From contig SKSL01000077.1 in NCBI GenBank assembly GCA_007123015.1, forward strand, positions 1 to 28,911: a DNA stretch of 28,911 nt. The letters are read 5' to 3'. How positions within the stretch are numbered: position 1 is the stretch's first letter; each line of letters begins with the position of its first letter. Both the position numbers and the translations under genes were made by a program. Shown one piece after another: positions 1 through 7,530 of this stretch. The notes below the pieces were generated by a model, which made no database searches, was not told the origin of the DNA, and worked only from the letters and a program-made list of their open reading frames with translations. The stretch is from Natronohydrobacter sp. Lineage in GTDB: Bacteria; Pseudomonadota; Alphaproteobacteria; Rhodobacterales; Rhodobacteraceae.

Positions 1-300
1 GGGAGCCCTAGTCGGTCATGTTAGATGGCGGACAGTAAACCGCATTCAATCAGGCGCGCGCAATCTCCTCAAGGCACAATTTGGGATGTGGGTACTGTTA
101 GGGAGGTAACTTGAGCTCAGGTTAGTTGCGTTGCAATGGACGCTTCAGGCATGCATGCTCGCTTGCATGATAGGAAATGCTCCTGTGGGCGTGTTCGCCA
201 CTGCGCCCACCAGTCTTAGCCTCATTCGACGCGAACGGGCGCTCTCCACCCTCGAGGGCGGTCGTGCTGCAAGGGTGAAGGAACATCGGGTGCCGATGCG

Positions 301-318
301 AAGGTCCGCAAGGTCCGC
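301..318. repeat. Tandem 9-bp direct repeat
   Basis: AAGGTCCGC occurs twice back to back, with no mismatch. It lies in noncoding sequence and has no assigned function. Confidence 0.6.
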
Positions 319-571
319 ATAGCTGACATTGGCCACTGACGGCGTCTGGCACACGGGAACCTTGTGTCAGACGGCCAACACGAGATCGGGCAGCAATAGG
401 CTTGAAGCCCCGAGCATTGCTGCGCCTCGACGGGCGGTGGGGTTGGCACCATGCCCTATGCAAGTCTCAAGCATGACGCAGCCCAGCGGCCTTTGGCCAT
501 TATTCCGCACAGCTTGCGTCAATTTGGGCGGGCATGACTGAAAAGGCCGACAGGCGCGCCTCGGTCGCTTG

Positions 572-590
572 CATAAGACTTTGGCTTATG
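572..590. repeat. Inverted repeat CATAAG-N7-CTTATG
   Basis: CATAAG (572-577) and CTTATG (585-590) are perfect reverse complements separated by ACTTTGG. The shape suits either a dimeric regulator site or a small hairpin. No flanking gene start within 500 bp gives it a clear target. Confidence 0.4.
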
Positions 591-740
591 TCACGTTATC
601 TAGGCAGAGACGCACTTGTGTTATGTGCCCCTGAGATTGCAAGAGAACGTATCGTCGGCAGAGGCAAGGCCGCATCGCGTTCGGATGCGCTGTCGCGTCG
701 GCGTGTCCCGATGTCACAGCGATCAACCGGATCAACTGCG

Positions 741-762
741 CAGGGCTCTATAGGCAGCCCTG
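741..762. repeat. Hairpin in noncoding region
   Basis: CAGGGCT (741-747) pairs perfectly with AGCCCTG (756-762) around an 8-nt loop. There is no T-tract, so it is not a convincing intrinsic terminator. It could be part of an unrecognised RNA. Confidence 0.35.
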
Positions 763-1106
763 ATCTTATCCATGCTCAAGTACAACTAAGGGATGTCGCT
801 TGGCTGCGCATTGAGAGGGGATGGCGGGACAACGCTTGGAAGGCCAACAAGAAAGCGGTCTCCGTTGCCTTTGGCAGTGGTCCTGCAACTTGCGATTGAT
901 AAAATTCCGAAGCAGGGCCTGTTTCCACCGCTGGCGTTTCGAGGCCGCGTCAGTCCGGGGCGCAGATGCGGTCTTGGCAGAACGGCATCGCCGCATCATT
1001 CTCTGTGCATTTGCGAACACAGACAGTTCACGGGATGACGTTGCTTTTGAGGGGCAGACGCACGACATGTTCGCTAACGCATCACACCCAGCGAAAGGGG
1101 GTTATC

Positions 1107-2018
1107 ATGTCCATCCGCCCAACACTCGAAACCCGCAAGGCCCAACCCACATTGGAAGGCGCAGGCGTGCATCTGCACCGTGCCTTCGGTTTTCAGGATC
1201 CCTCGGAGCTTGATCCCTTCCTGCTTTTCGATGATTTCCGCAATGATGTGCCAGACCACTATCTGCGCGGATTCCCCTGGCACCCCCATCGCGGCATCGA
1301 GACGATCACCTATGTCCTGGCCGGGGAAGTCGATCATGGGGATAGTCTGGGCAATACTGGAACGCTCGGCGCAGGTGATGTGCAATGGATGACCGCAGGG
1401 TCGGGCATTCTGCATCAGGAAATGCCGCGCGGGAATGCGCAAGGCCAGATGCACGGGTTCCAGCTTTGGGCCAATCTGCCCGGGGCGCTCAAGATGACCG
1501 CGCCGCGCTATCAGGATGTCCAAGGCAAGGATATTCCGGAAGTCATTGATGATGACGGCACCAAAGTGCGCGTGGTTGTGGGAAAGTTCTGGGGCAAGCG
1601 TGGTCCTGTGGACGGGATCGCAGCGGATCCGCAATATCTGGATATCTCGGTTCCACCGGGCGTGCGCAAGACGTTCAAGGTCGATACCTATCGTCGCGCC
1701 TTTGCCTATGTCTTTGCTGGGTCCGGGGCTTTTGCCGATGCCTCTTCGCCCTGCGGGATCCTGCTTGAAAAAGAGGTCATGGGTCAGGAGGTGAATATTC
1801 GCGACATGTCTGGCGATCGGACGCTGATCCGGTTTGGCACGGGCGACGAGGTTACTGTGCAGGCGGGTGAAGAAGGGGTGCGCTTCCTGCTGATCTCGGG
1901 CGCGCCCCTGCAGGAACCTGTCGCGTGGCATGGGCCGATTGTCATGAACACCCGAGAAGAAATCCAGCAGGCCATTCGCGACCTGCGCAACGGGACATTC
2001 ATTCAGCCTGCGCATTGA
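1107..2018 (+). CDS. Pirin family protein (cupin-type iron protein)
   Basis: A 303-residue member of the pirin family, a bicupin fold whose N-terminal cupin binds iron. The four metal ligands known from human pirin (two His in HPH, then His and Glu) are visible here as H59, H61, H103 and E105, in FPWHPHRGIET and GILHQEMPRG. The length fits the family. Bacterial pirins include quercetin dioxygenase-like enzymes and redox or regulatory proteins, so the substrate cannot be read from sequence. I chose the ATG after GAAAGGGGG (6-7 nt spacing) because the open frame extends 47 codons upstream without conserved sequence. It is followed by ygfZ on the same strand after a GC-rich hairpin. Confidence 0.93.
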   Translation: MSIRPTLETRKAQPTLEGAGVHLHRAFGFQDPSELDPFLLFDDFRNDVPDHYLRGFPWHPHRGIETITYVLAGEVDHGDSLGNTGTLGAGDVQWMTAGSGILHQEMPRGNAQGQMHGFQLWANLPGALKMTAPRYQDVQGKDIPEVIDDDGTKVRVVVGKFWGKRGPVDGIAADPQYLDISVPPGVRKTFKVDTYRRAFAYVFAGSGAFADASSPCGILLEKEVMGQEVNIRDMSGDRTLIRFGTGDEVTVQAGEEGVRFLLISGAPLQEPVAWHGPIVMNTREEIQQAIRDLRNGTFIQPAH

Positions 2019-2027
2019 CGCCTTATG

Positions 2028-2046
2028 CCCCCTGTTCAGCAGGGGG
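2028..2046 (+). terminator. GC-rich hairpin after the pirin gene
   Basis: CCCCCTG (2028-2034) pairs with CAGGGGG (2040-2046) around loop TTCAG, just after the pirin stop codon. No T-run follows, so it may be only a weak or Rho-assisted terminator or an mRNA 3' stabiliser. Confidence 0.4.
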
Positions 2047-2086
2047 GCTATGGCTTATCTTCCGCAAAAATAGCAGGGGATGGATG

Positions 2087-2839
2087 ATGGAACGCGCAAT
2101 CTTCCGGGTCTCGGGCGATGATACGATCAGCTTCTTGCAAGGTCTGGTCACGAATGACGTGCGGCGGCTGGCGCAGGATCGCATTCTTTACGCGGCGTTT
2201 TTGTCGCCGCAGGGAAAATACCTGGCCGATTTCTTTCTGGTGGCCGATGGTGAAGATATCCTGATAGACGTGGCAGAGGCGCTTGCCGAAAGCTTCCTGC
2301 GCCGTCTGAGCCTGTACAAGCTGCGCGCCAAGGTGACGATCACGCCGGAAGATATGCCGGTCAGCCGCGGCACAGGGCCTGCGCCGGACGGGGCGCTGCC
2401 CGATCCGCGCCATCCGGCGCTGGGGTGGCGGCTATATGGTGTCGCGCTGCCAGAGGATGGCACGGATTGGGACGCGCTGCGCGTTGCGCATTGCATCCCG
2501 GAATCTGGCATCGAGCTGATCCCGGATGAGACCTATATTCTTGAAGTCGGTTTTCCGCGTCTGAACGGTGTGGATTTCCGCAAGGGCTGCTACGTCGGAC
2601 AGGAAGTGACAGCCCGGATGGAGCATAAGACCGAATTGCGCAAAGGGCTTGCGCAGGTCACCGTGTCTGGGCCTGCCGGGCGTGGTGCCGAGATCATGGC
2701 GGGCAGCAAGCCTGCGGGCACGTTGATGACCCGCTCGGGCGATGTGGCCATGGCATACTTGCGCTTCGATCGCTGCACAGGTCCTTTGCAGGCCGACACG
2801 GCGCAAGTGCTCTGGACGCCCCCGGCGAAAGCCGGTTGA
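2087..2839 (+). CDS. ygfZ: YgfZ/GcvT-fold folate-binding Fe-S maintenance protein
   Basis: A 250-residue protein of the GcvT-like fold. It carries the YgfZ signature KGCYVGQEVTARMEHK at about residues 166-181; in E. coli the equivalent Cys in K-G-C-Y-x-G-Q-E is essential. YgfZ uses folate to help maintain certain Fe-S enzymes such as MiaB, and mitochondrial homologues (Iba57) act in 4Fe-4S assembly. The N-terminus (ERAIFRVSG..FLQGLVTNDV) is typical. Two adjacent ATGs exist at 2084 and 2087; the second is preferred because AGGGGA at 2075-2080 gives it 6-nt spacing. It is close behind the pirin gene, so co-transcription is possible. Confidence 0.92.
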   Translation: MERAIFRVSGDDTISFLQGLVTNDVRRLAQDRILYAAFLSPQGKYLADFFLVADGEDILIDVAEALAESFLRRLSLYKLRAKVTITPEDMPVSRGTGPAPDGALPDPRHPALGWRLYGVALPEDGTDWDALRVAHCIPESGIELIPDETYILEVGFPRLNGVDFRKGCYVGQEVTARMEHKTELRKGLAQVTVSGPAGRGAEIMAGSKPAGTLMTRSGDVAMAYLRFDRCTGPLQADTAQVLWTPPAKAG

Positions 2840-2861
2840 TCGGGCGCTTGCGGCCATGTTA

Positions 2862-2884
2862 GCCCTATCACAACGGGATAGGGC
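2862..2884 (+). promoter_or_regulatory. Hairpin immediately upstream of the EamA transporter start
   Basis: GCCCTATC (2862-2869) and GATAGGGC (2877-2884) form an 8-bp perfect stem with a 7-nt loop. It ends 8 nt before the transporter ATG and begins 22 nt after the ygfZ stop. No T-run follows. It could end ygfZ transcription or influence ribosome access to the next gene. Confidence 0.4.
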
Positions 2885-2892
2885 AAATCGGG

Positions 2893-3879
2893 ATGAAAAC
2901 ACGAACTGACATCATGCAGTCCAGCATGGCAGGGCCATTCATAGCCTTGCTCGCTTTTGCGTTGTTTGCTGTGCATGATGTGATCGTGAAGACGCTGGGC
3001 GAGACCTACAGCCCTGTGCAGATCGTGTTCTTCAGTGTGCTGCTGGGCTTGCCCTTGGCAATGCTGATGCTCATGCGCGACCCGACAGATGGCAATCTCT
3101 TGCCGCGCAGGCCGGGTTGGACGGCTTTGCGCACTGTCTCGGCCGTCATCACGGCGGTCAGCGTGTTCTATGCGTTTTCCGTGCTGCCGCTGGCGCAGAC
3201 CTATGCGATCCTGTTCGCAACACCCTTGCTGATCACAGTGCTGTCTGTGCCGATTCTAGGCGAGAAAGTCGGCCTGCGCCGGGGGGCCGCTGTGCTTGTG
3301 GGGTTGGTGGGGGTGCTGATTGTGCTGCGCCCGGGGCAGGGCGATGGGCTGAGCCTTGGGCATCTGGCCGCACTGGTGGGGGCTTTTGCCAGTTCGCTGG
3401 CCTCGATCATCGTGCGCAAGATCGGTCAGGAAGAACGCAATGTGGTGCTATTGCTATATCCGATGATGGCCAATCTGGTGCTGATGGGGATTGCCTTGCC
3501 CTTTGTCTATCAGCCAATGCCGCTGGCGCATTTCGGATCACTTGCCTTGATGGCCGCGCTGGCACTGGTCGCGAGCATGTGCGTAATCGCAGCTTATAAA
3601 CGGGCCCCGGCCTTTCAGATCGCGCCGATGCAGTATTCCCAGATGATCTGGGCCGTCCTGTTCGGTGCGTTGTTTTTCGGTGAAGGGGTGGATCTGTTCA
3701 CGATCCTCGGGGCCGTGGTGATCATCGGCAGTGGGATTTATATCGTCTTGCGTGAAGAGAAGGGCAATGTGTCAGAGAACCGTCCGGTTCTGGCCACGCG
3801 CACGCGTAACGAGACCGGGACCTTTCCGCGTGCAGGCCAGCTGGGCAAGCTCGACGATCCTGATCAGGATACCCGCTAA
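2893..3879 (+). CDS. DMT superfamily (EamA) membrane transporter
   Basis: A 328-residue inner-membrane protein with about ten hydrophobic helices arranged as two EamA repeats (roughly residues 12-145 and 155-290), the layout of drug/metabolite exporters of the RhaT/YdcZ/RarD type. The repeat 1 N-terminus (FALFAVHDVIVKTLG) and the helix pair ending FGEGVDLFTILGAVVIIGSGIYIVLRE are characteristic of the subfamily often annotated as S-adenosylmethionine- or amino-acid-type exporters. The substrate cannot be deduced. A hydrophilic tail of about 35 residues follows the last helix and should be cytoplasmic. An alternative start exists at 2914 (second Met). An 8-bp hairpin lies just upstream. Confidence 0.9.
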   Translation: MKTRTDIMQSSMAGPFIALLAFALFAVHDVIVKTLGETYSPVQIVFFSVLLGLPLAMLMLMRDPTDGNLLPRRPGWTALRTVSAVITAVSVFYAFSVLPLAQTYAILFATPLLITVLSVPILGEKVGLRRGAAVLVGLVGVLIVLRPGQGDGLSLGHLAALVGAFASSLASIIVRKIGQEERNVVLLLYPMMANLVLMGIALPFVYQPMPLAHFGSLALMAALALVASMCVIAAYKRAPAFQIAPMQYSQMIWAVLFGALFFGEGVDLFTILGAVVIIGSGIYIVLREEKGNVSENRPVLATRTRNETGTFPRAGQLGKLDDPDQDTR

Positions 3880-3994
3880 GCCGCGGCGGCGCTGCAACGT
3901 CCTTGAGACGCGGCAAAAAAACGCGCGGGCAGTGCTGGTCACGGGCCGGTGATGTCGCTAAAGACAAGGCGCTGACTGGGACATGGGGCATTCG

Positions 3995-5083
3995 ATGGAC
4001 AAGGATATCCGCCCGCAACCTGGCATCATGGACATCGCACTCTATCAGGGCGGAAGTTCCAAGATTGCAGGGCGCGATGATGTGGTGAAACTCTCCTCTA
4101 ACGAGAACCCGTTCGGGCCGGGTGATCTGGCGCGGCAGGCTTATCTGCGCGCAGGCCACGATCTGCATCGTTACCCTTCGACCGACCACGCCAACCTGCG
4201 CGCTGCGCTGGCCAGGCAATTCGGGCTGGACGCTGCGCGGATCATCTGCGGGGCCGGTTCGGATGAGATCATCAGCTTCCTGTGCCAAAGCTACGCCGGA
4301 CCCAAAGATGAAGTGCTGTATTCGCAGCACGGTTTCCTGATGTACCGCATCTCGGCGCTTGCTGCAGGCGCGACGCCTGTGGTCGCACCGGAAACCGACC
4401 GCACCACGGATGTCGATGCGCTTCTGGCGGCTGTGACCAAGCGCACACGGCTTTTGTTCATCGCCAACCCGAACAATCCCACAGGCACGATGATCCCGCT
4501 CAGTGAAGTGGAACGTCTGGCGCAGAAGCTCCCGCGGCATGTTCTTCTGGTGCTGGACGGGGCCTATGCGGAATATGCAGATGGCTATGATGGTGGCGCG
4601 GCGCTGGTGGATGCACGCGAAAATGTGGTGATGACGCGCACATTTTCCAAGCTCTACGGTCTGGGCGGGCTGCGGGTCGGTTGGGGCTATGGGCCGCAGC
4701 ATGTAATCGATGTGCTGAACCGCGTGCGCGGGCCGTTCAACCTGTCGAATGTTCAGCTGGATGTAGCCGAAGCCGCGCTGGGCGATGCCGCGCATATCAC
4801 GCGCTCGGTGTCCGAGAATGCGCGGCTGCGCGACTGGCTGGCGGATCGTCTGACCGGGCTGGGTGTCCCGACGCAGAAGAGCCACGCCAATTTCGTGTTG
4901 GGGCAGTTCCGAGATGCTGAGCAGGCCGCAGCCTGCAACGCCGCCTTGCTGGGCGAGGGGCTGATCGTGCGCCAGGTCGCCAGCTACGGGCTGCCAGACT
5001 GTCTGCGCATTACTGTCGGCGATGAAGCAGCCTGTCGTCGTGTCGCGCATGCGATCGGCACCTTTATGGACCGGCAAAGATGA
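3995..5083 (+). CDS. hisC: Histidinol-phosphate (or aromatic) aminotransferase
   Basis: A 362-residue fold-type I PLP aminotransferase of the HisC family. Visible marks are PQPGIMDIALYQGG at the N-terminus, LSSNENPFGP, the AGSDEII turn, IANPNNPTG and the PLP-lysine segment TRTFSKLYGLGGLRVGW (Lys near residue 219). It catalyses transamination of imidazole-acetol phosphate in His synthesis. Its stop codon overlaps the start of the prephenate/arogenate dehydrogenase gene (ATGA), so it may also or mainly transaminate prephenate or aromatic keto acids, as described for the HisH/TyrC pair of Zymomonas. The ATG at 3995 is preferred because it places PQPG at the usual distance; ATG 3983 in the same frame is the alternative. 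Confidence 0.93.
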   Translation: MDKDIRPQPGIMDIALYQGGSSKIAGRDDVVKLSSNENPFGPGDLARQAYLRAGHDLHRYPSTDHANLRAALARQFGLDAARIICGAGSDEIISFLCQSYAGPKDEVLYSQHGFLMYRISALAAGATPVVAPETDRTTDVDALLAAVTKRTRLLFIANPNNPTGTMIPLSEVERLAQKLPRHVLLVLDGAYAEYADGYDGGAALVDARENVVMTRTFSKLYGLGGLRVGWGYGPQHVIDVLNRVRGPFNLSNVQLDVAEAALGDAAHITRSVSENARLRDWLADRLTGLGVPTQKSHANFVLGQFRDAEQAAACNAALLGEGLIVRQVASYGLPDCLRITVGDEAACRRVAHAIGTFMDRQR

Positions 5084-6006
5084 GCAGACTTTATAACCGT
5101 GTCGCGTTCATCGGTTTGGGGTTGATTGCGTCCTCTATGGCGCATGCAATCCGCCGTGCGGGTCTGGCCGACAGCCTGACCGGCACGGCGCGCTCTGCCC
5201 AGACCCGCGCAACAGCGGATGAAATCGGTTTGGTCAATCTGGTCTGTGACACCGCCGCCGAGGCAGTGTGCGGCGCGGATCTGGTGGTGCTCTGTGTGCC
5301 AGTGGGGGCCATGGAGGCGGTCGCACGCGAGATTGCACCGCATCTGGCACCTGGCGCGACTGTGACGGATGTCGGATCCGTGAAACAGGCAGTGATCGCG
5401 GCCGTAGGGCCGCATCTGCCGGACACAGTGCATTTCATTCCCGGTCACCCGCTGGCGGGCACGGAACATTCGGGACCGCGTTCGGGTTTTGCGGAACTGT
5501 TTGACAATCGCTGGTGCATCCTGACCCCGCTCGAGGGTGCTGAGGCCGATGCCCTGCACCGACTGACCCAGTTTTGGCAAGGCTTGGGCGCGAATGTCGA
5601 TCTGATGGATGCAGCCCATCATGATCTGGTGCTGGCTGTGACCAGCCACACCCCGCATTTGATTGCCTATACCATGGTCGGTGTGGCCGATGATCTGCGC
5701 CGGGTGACTGATAGCGAAGTGATCAAATATTCAGCGGCCGGATTTCGCGATTTCACGCGCATTGCGGCCTCTGATCCGACCATGTGGCGCGATGTGTTCC
5801 TGACCAACAAGGACGCGACGCTTGAAATCCTGGGACGGTTCACGGAAGAGTTGTTTGTTTTGCAGCGCGCTATCCGACAAGGCGATGGGGATCTGCTGCA
5901 TGATTATTTTTCCCGGACACGCGCGATAAGGCGTGGTATTGTCGAGGCCGGGCAAGATACGGATGCGCCGGATTTCGGGCGCGCAAAAACACGCGCTGCG
6001 CAATAG
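5080..6006 (+). CDS. tyrC: Prephenate/arogenate (cyclohexadienyl) dehydrogenase
   Basis: A 308-residue TyrA-family dehydrogenase of the stand-alone type, with no chorismate mutase or ACT domain. The NAD(P)-binding Rossmann start is FIGLGLIASSMAHAIR (residues 10-25). The conserved catalytic-domain segments PGHPLAGTEHSG, TSHTPHLIAY and the helix KYSAAGFRDFTRIAASDPTMW are present. It oxidatively decarboxylates prephenate or arogenate to 4-hydroxyphenylpyruvate or tyrosine. The start overlaps the hisC stop by four bases, implying translational coupling. Substrate preference (arogenate, prephenate or both) cannot be judged by eye; the tyrC symbol follows alphaproteobacterial usage. Confidence 0.93.
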   Translation: MSRLYNRVAFIGLGLIASSMAHAIRRAGLADSLTGTARSAQTRATADEIGLVNLVCDTAAEAVCGADLVVLCVPVGAMEAVAREIAPHLAPGATVTDVGSVKQAVIAAVGPHLPDTVHFIPGHPLAGTEHSGPRSGFAELFDNRWCILTPLEGAEADALHRLTQFWQGLGANVDLMDAAHHDLVLAVTSHTPHLIAYTMVGVADDLRRVTDSEVIKYSAAGFRDFTRIAASDPTMWRDVFLTNKDATLEILGRFTEELFVLQRAIRQGDGDLLHDYFSRTRAIRRGIVEAGQDTDAPDFGRAKTRAAQ

Positions 6007-6034
6007 CAGCATGGGCAGGGACAGGAGTTCTGGG

Positions 6035-6766
6035 ATGAAACGCACGACTGCGGCGGTGCTGGCCGTTGCCTTTATGGTGGTGGCAGGGTGTGGATCGGAC
6101 CGGCGCGCGGATCGGACAGCGCAGGCTGTGCCTATTTTCGATGCGCCATCCGAGCGCGAGGGGCTTTTTTCGCGTATGAACCCGCTGCGTCTGGCGGCGT
6201 TCCGGGGCGATGCTTCGCGCGCTGTGACCGGGCCGCGCGCGTCGGGCAATCTGTGCGGGATCCGGGGTGTGCAGGGCGAGGTGATCCCGCCGATCACCTC
6301 TGAAGTCGTCGGCTGCGGGGTGGCGTCGCCAGTCCGTGTGACGGAAGTGGCGGGTGTGACCCTTTCGCAAGCGGCGATCATGGATTGCGAGACGACAGCC
6401 GCGTTGCACAAATGGGTGCAGACAGGCGTAAAGCCTGCGGTCGGGCGTCGTGGGGGTGGGGTCGAGGAATTGCGCGTGGCAGCGCATTATGTCTGCCGGA
6501 CCCGGAACCACCGTCCGGGCGCGCGGGTCTCCGAGCATGGGCGCGGGCGAGCAATCGATATCAGTGGTTTGATCTTGAAGGATGGGACCGAGCTTAACGT
6601 GCTGCAGGATTGGCGCGGCTCACGCTACTCTGATGTGCTGCGCCAGATGCATCGCGCGGCCTGCGGCACGTTCGGGACAACACTCGGGCCGGGCTCTGAC
6701 GGGATGCACGAAGATCATTTTCACTATGACACAGCGCGGCATCGTGGTGGGCCTTATTGCCGTTGA
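6035..6766 (+). CDS. Extensin-like (DUF/ExtensinCl) lipoprotein, M15-type metallopeptidase-like
   Basis: A 243-residue predicted lipoprotein: a hydrophobic signal segment followed by lipobox VVAGC with the lipidated Cys at position 19. The C-terminal two thirds match the extensin-like family of Alphaproteobacteria. It contains SEHGRGRAIDI (H168, D175) and MHEDHFHYD (H225, H228, H230), the metal-ligand pattern of LAS/M15 D,D-peptidases. Six Cys after the lipobox (74, 94, 118, 154, 210, 242) could form periplasmic disulfides. A peptidoglycan-trimming role is inferred, not shown. The ATG follows AGGAG with 7-nt spacing. It sits just after tyrC and ends at a strong terminator. Confidence 0.88.
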   Translation: MKRTTAAVLAVAFMVVAGCGSDRRADRTAQAVPIFDAPSEREGLFSRMNPLRLAAFRGDASRAVTGPRASGNLCGIRGVQGEVIPPITSEVVGCGVASPVRVTEVAGVTLSQAAIMDCETTAALHKWVQTGVKPAVGRRGGGVEELRVAAHYVCRTRNHRPGARVSEHGRGRAIDISGLILKDGTELNVLQDWRGSRYSDVLRQMHRAACGTFGTTLGPGSDGMHEDHFHYDTARHRGGPYCR

Positions 6767-6793
6767 TCCCGACGCACAAGAAAATGAGCAAAA

Positions 6794-6820
6794 AAAGGGC
6801 GACCAGACTGGTTGCCCTTT
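6794..6820. terminator. Bidirectional intrinsic terminator
   Basis: AAAGGGCGACC (6794-6804) pairs with GGTTGCCCTTT (6810-6820) through an 11-bp stem with one G-U pair and a 5-nt loop. A-rich sequence lies on the left (a run of As ending at 6796) and T-rich sequence on the right, so it can stop both the lipoprotein gene (+) and the convergent NYN gene (-). On the minus strand the U-tract is long and classic. Confidence 0.85.
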
Positions 6821-6842
6821 CGTTTCGTGCTGAAACCTGCGT

Positions 6843-7418
6843 TCAGCTTGTGGTCATTTCCGGCGTCGTTTCCCGATCATAGCGCGGTTCGCGCGGCGGG
6901 CGGCCAATGACATCGCGCAATTCGTCAAGCTCGATGAAATTATCCGCCTGGCGGCGCAGGTCATCGGCAATCATGGGCGGGTTGCTGCGAATGGTCGAGA
7001 CGACCGAGACGCGCACGCCCTGACGCTGCAGACTTTCCACCAGCGGCCGAAAATCCCCGTCGCCCGAGAACAACACAGCATGGTCTAGGCGCGGCGCGAG
7101 TTCCATCGCATCCACAGCCAGCTCGATATCCATGTTGCCTTTGACTTTCCGTCGACCCATGGAGTCCGTGTACTCCTTGGCAGGCTTGGTCACCATATTG
7201 TAACCGTTATAGTGTAGCCAATCGACAAGTGGGCGGATCGGAGAGTAATCGTCATTCTCAAGCAACGCCGTATAGTAGAACGCCCGCAGCAGTTTGCCGC
7301 GGCGCATGAACTCTTGGCGGAGCAGTTTGTAGTCGATATCGAAGCCAAGTGCCTTTCCGGCAGCATAGAGATTCGCACCGTCTATAAAGAGTGCAAGTCG
7401 CTCGTCTTTGTAGAACAT
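6843..7418 (-). CDS. NYN domain (LabA/DUF88) PIN-like RNase family protein
   Basis: A 191-residue NYN-domain protein, a PIN-like metal-dependent nuclease fold. Conserved acidic positions are visible in LALFIDGANLY (D13), KGNMDIELAVDAM (D97) and LFSGDGDFRPLVE (D120, D122), which is the expected acidic cluster. The family includes cyanobacterial LabA and eukaryotic MARF1-like proteins; the bacterial role is unclear but RNA cleavage is likely. The start is chosen at MFYKDERLALF because AAGG lies 8 nt upstream and the preceding 35 codons are not conserved-looking. It is divergent from folK across 112 bp and ends into the bidirectional terminator. Confidence 0.9.
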   Translation of the reverse strand: MFYKDERLALFIDGANLYAAGKALGFDIDYKLLRQEFMRRGKLLRAFYYTALLENDDYSPIRPLVDWLHYNGYNMVTKPAKEYTDSMGRRKVKGNMDIELAVDAMELAPRLDHAVLFSGDGDFRPLVESLQRQGVRVSVVSTIRSNPPMIADDLRRQADNFIELDELRDVIGRPPREPRYDRETTPEMTTS

Positions 7419-7530
7419 GGGGTATACCTTGCAAATTGAAGGGGATAACACAGGTCCCGGATAGACCAGTTGAGCGTGTCGCCGAATTTGACCAACAACA
7501 TCCAATTCACTTTCCGGAAACAATCATGCC

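Larger units (their letters stand above)
1..1106. other. Region without a convincing gene
   Basis: This stretch carries short open frames in several phases (the longest about 120 codons, on either strand). None has a ribosome binding site, a recognisable motif or an amino-acid composition like the neighbouring genes; translations are rich in Arg, Ser, Cys and Trp, as expected of noncoding G+C-rich DNA. Visible structure is limited to a tandem 9-bp repeat at 301-318, an inverted repeat at 572-590 and a hairpin at 741-762. It could be decayed coding sequence, a long 5' region, or hold an sRNA I cannot recognise. No tRNA, rRNA or insertion-sequence ends were seen. Confidence 0.5.

Noticed and set aside
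534..899. 121-codon open frame in the first kilobase, a possible small gene
   Set aside because: It has no ribosome site, an Arg/Ser-heavy composition, no motif, and competing frames of similar length on both strands.
966..1106. Upstream extension of the pirin frame (47 extra codons)
   Set aside because: The ATG at 1107 has a good Shine-Dalgarno and the usual family N-terminus; the upstream codons look noncoding.
1074..2015. Long open frame on the minus strand opposite the pirin gene (about 313 codons)
   Set aside because: It is antisense to a clear pirin coding sequence, has no ribosome site and no recognisable motif, and its composition is typical of the shadow of a G+C-rich gene.
3722..5077. 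Minus-strand open frame of about 450 codons opposite hisC
   Set aside because: It overlaps a canonical hisC on the other strand and is explained by G+C codon bias.
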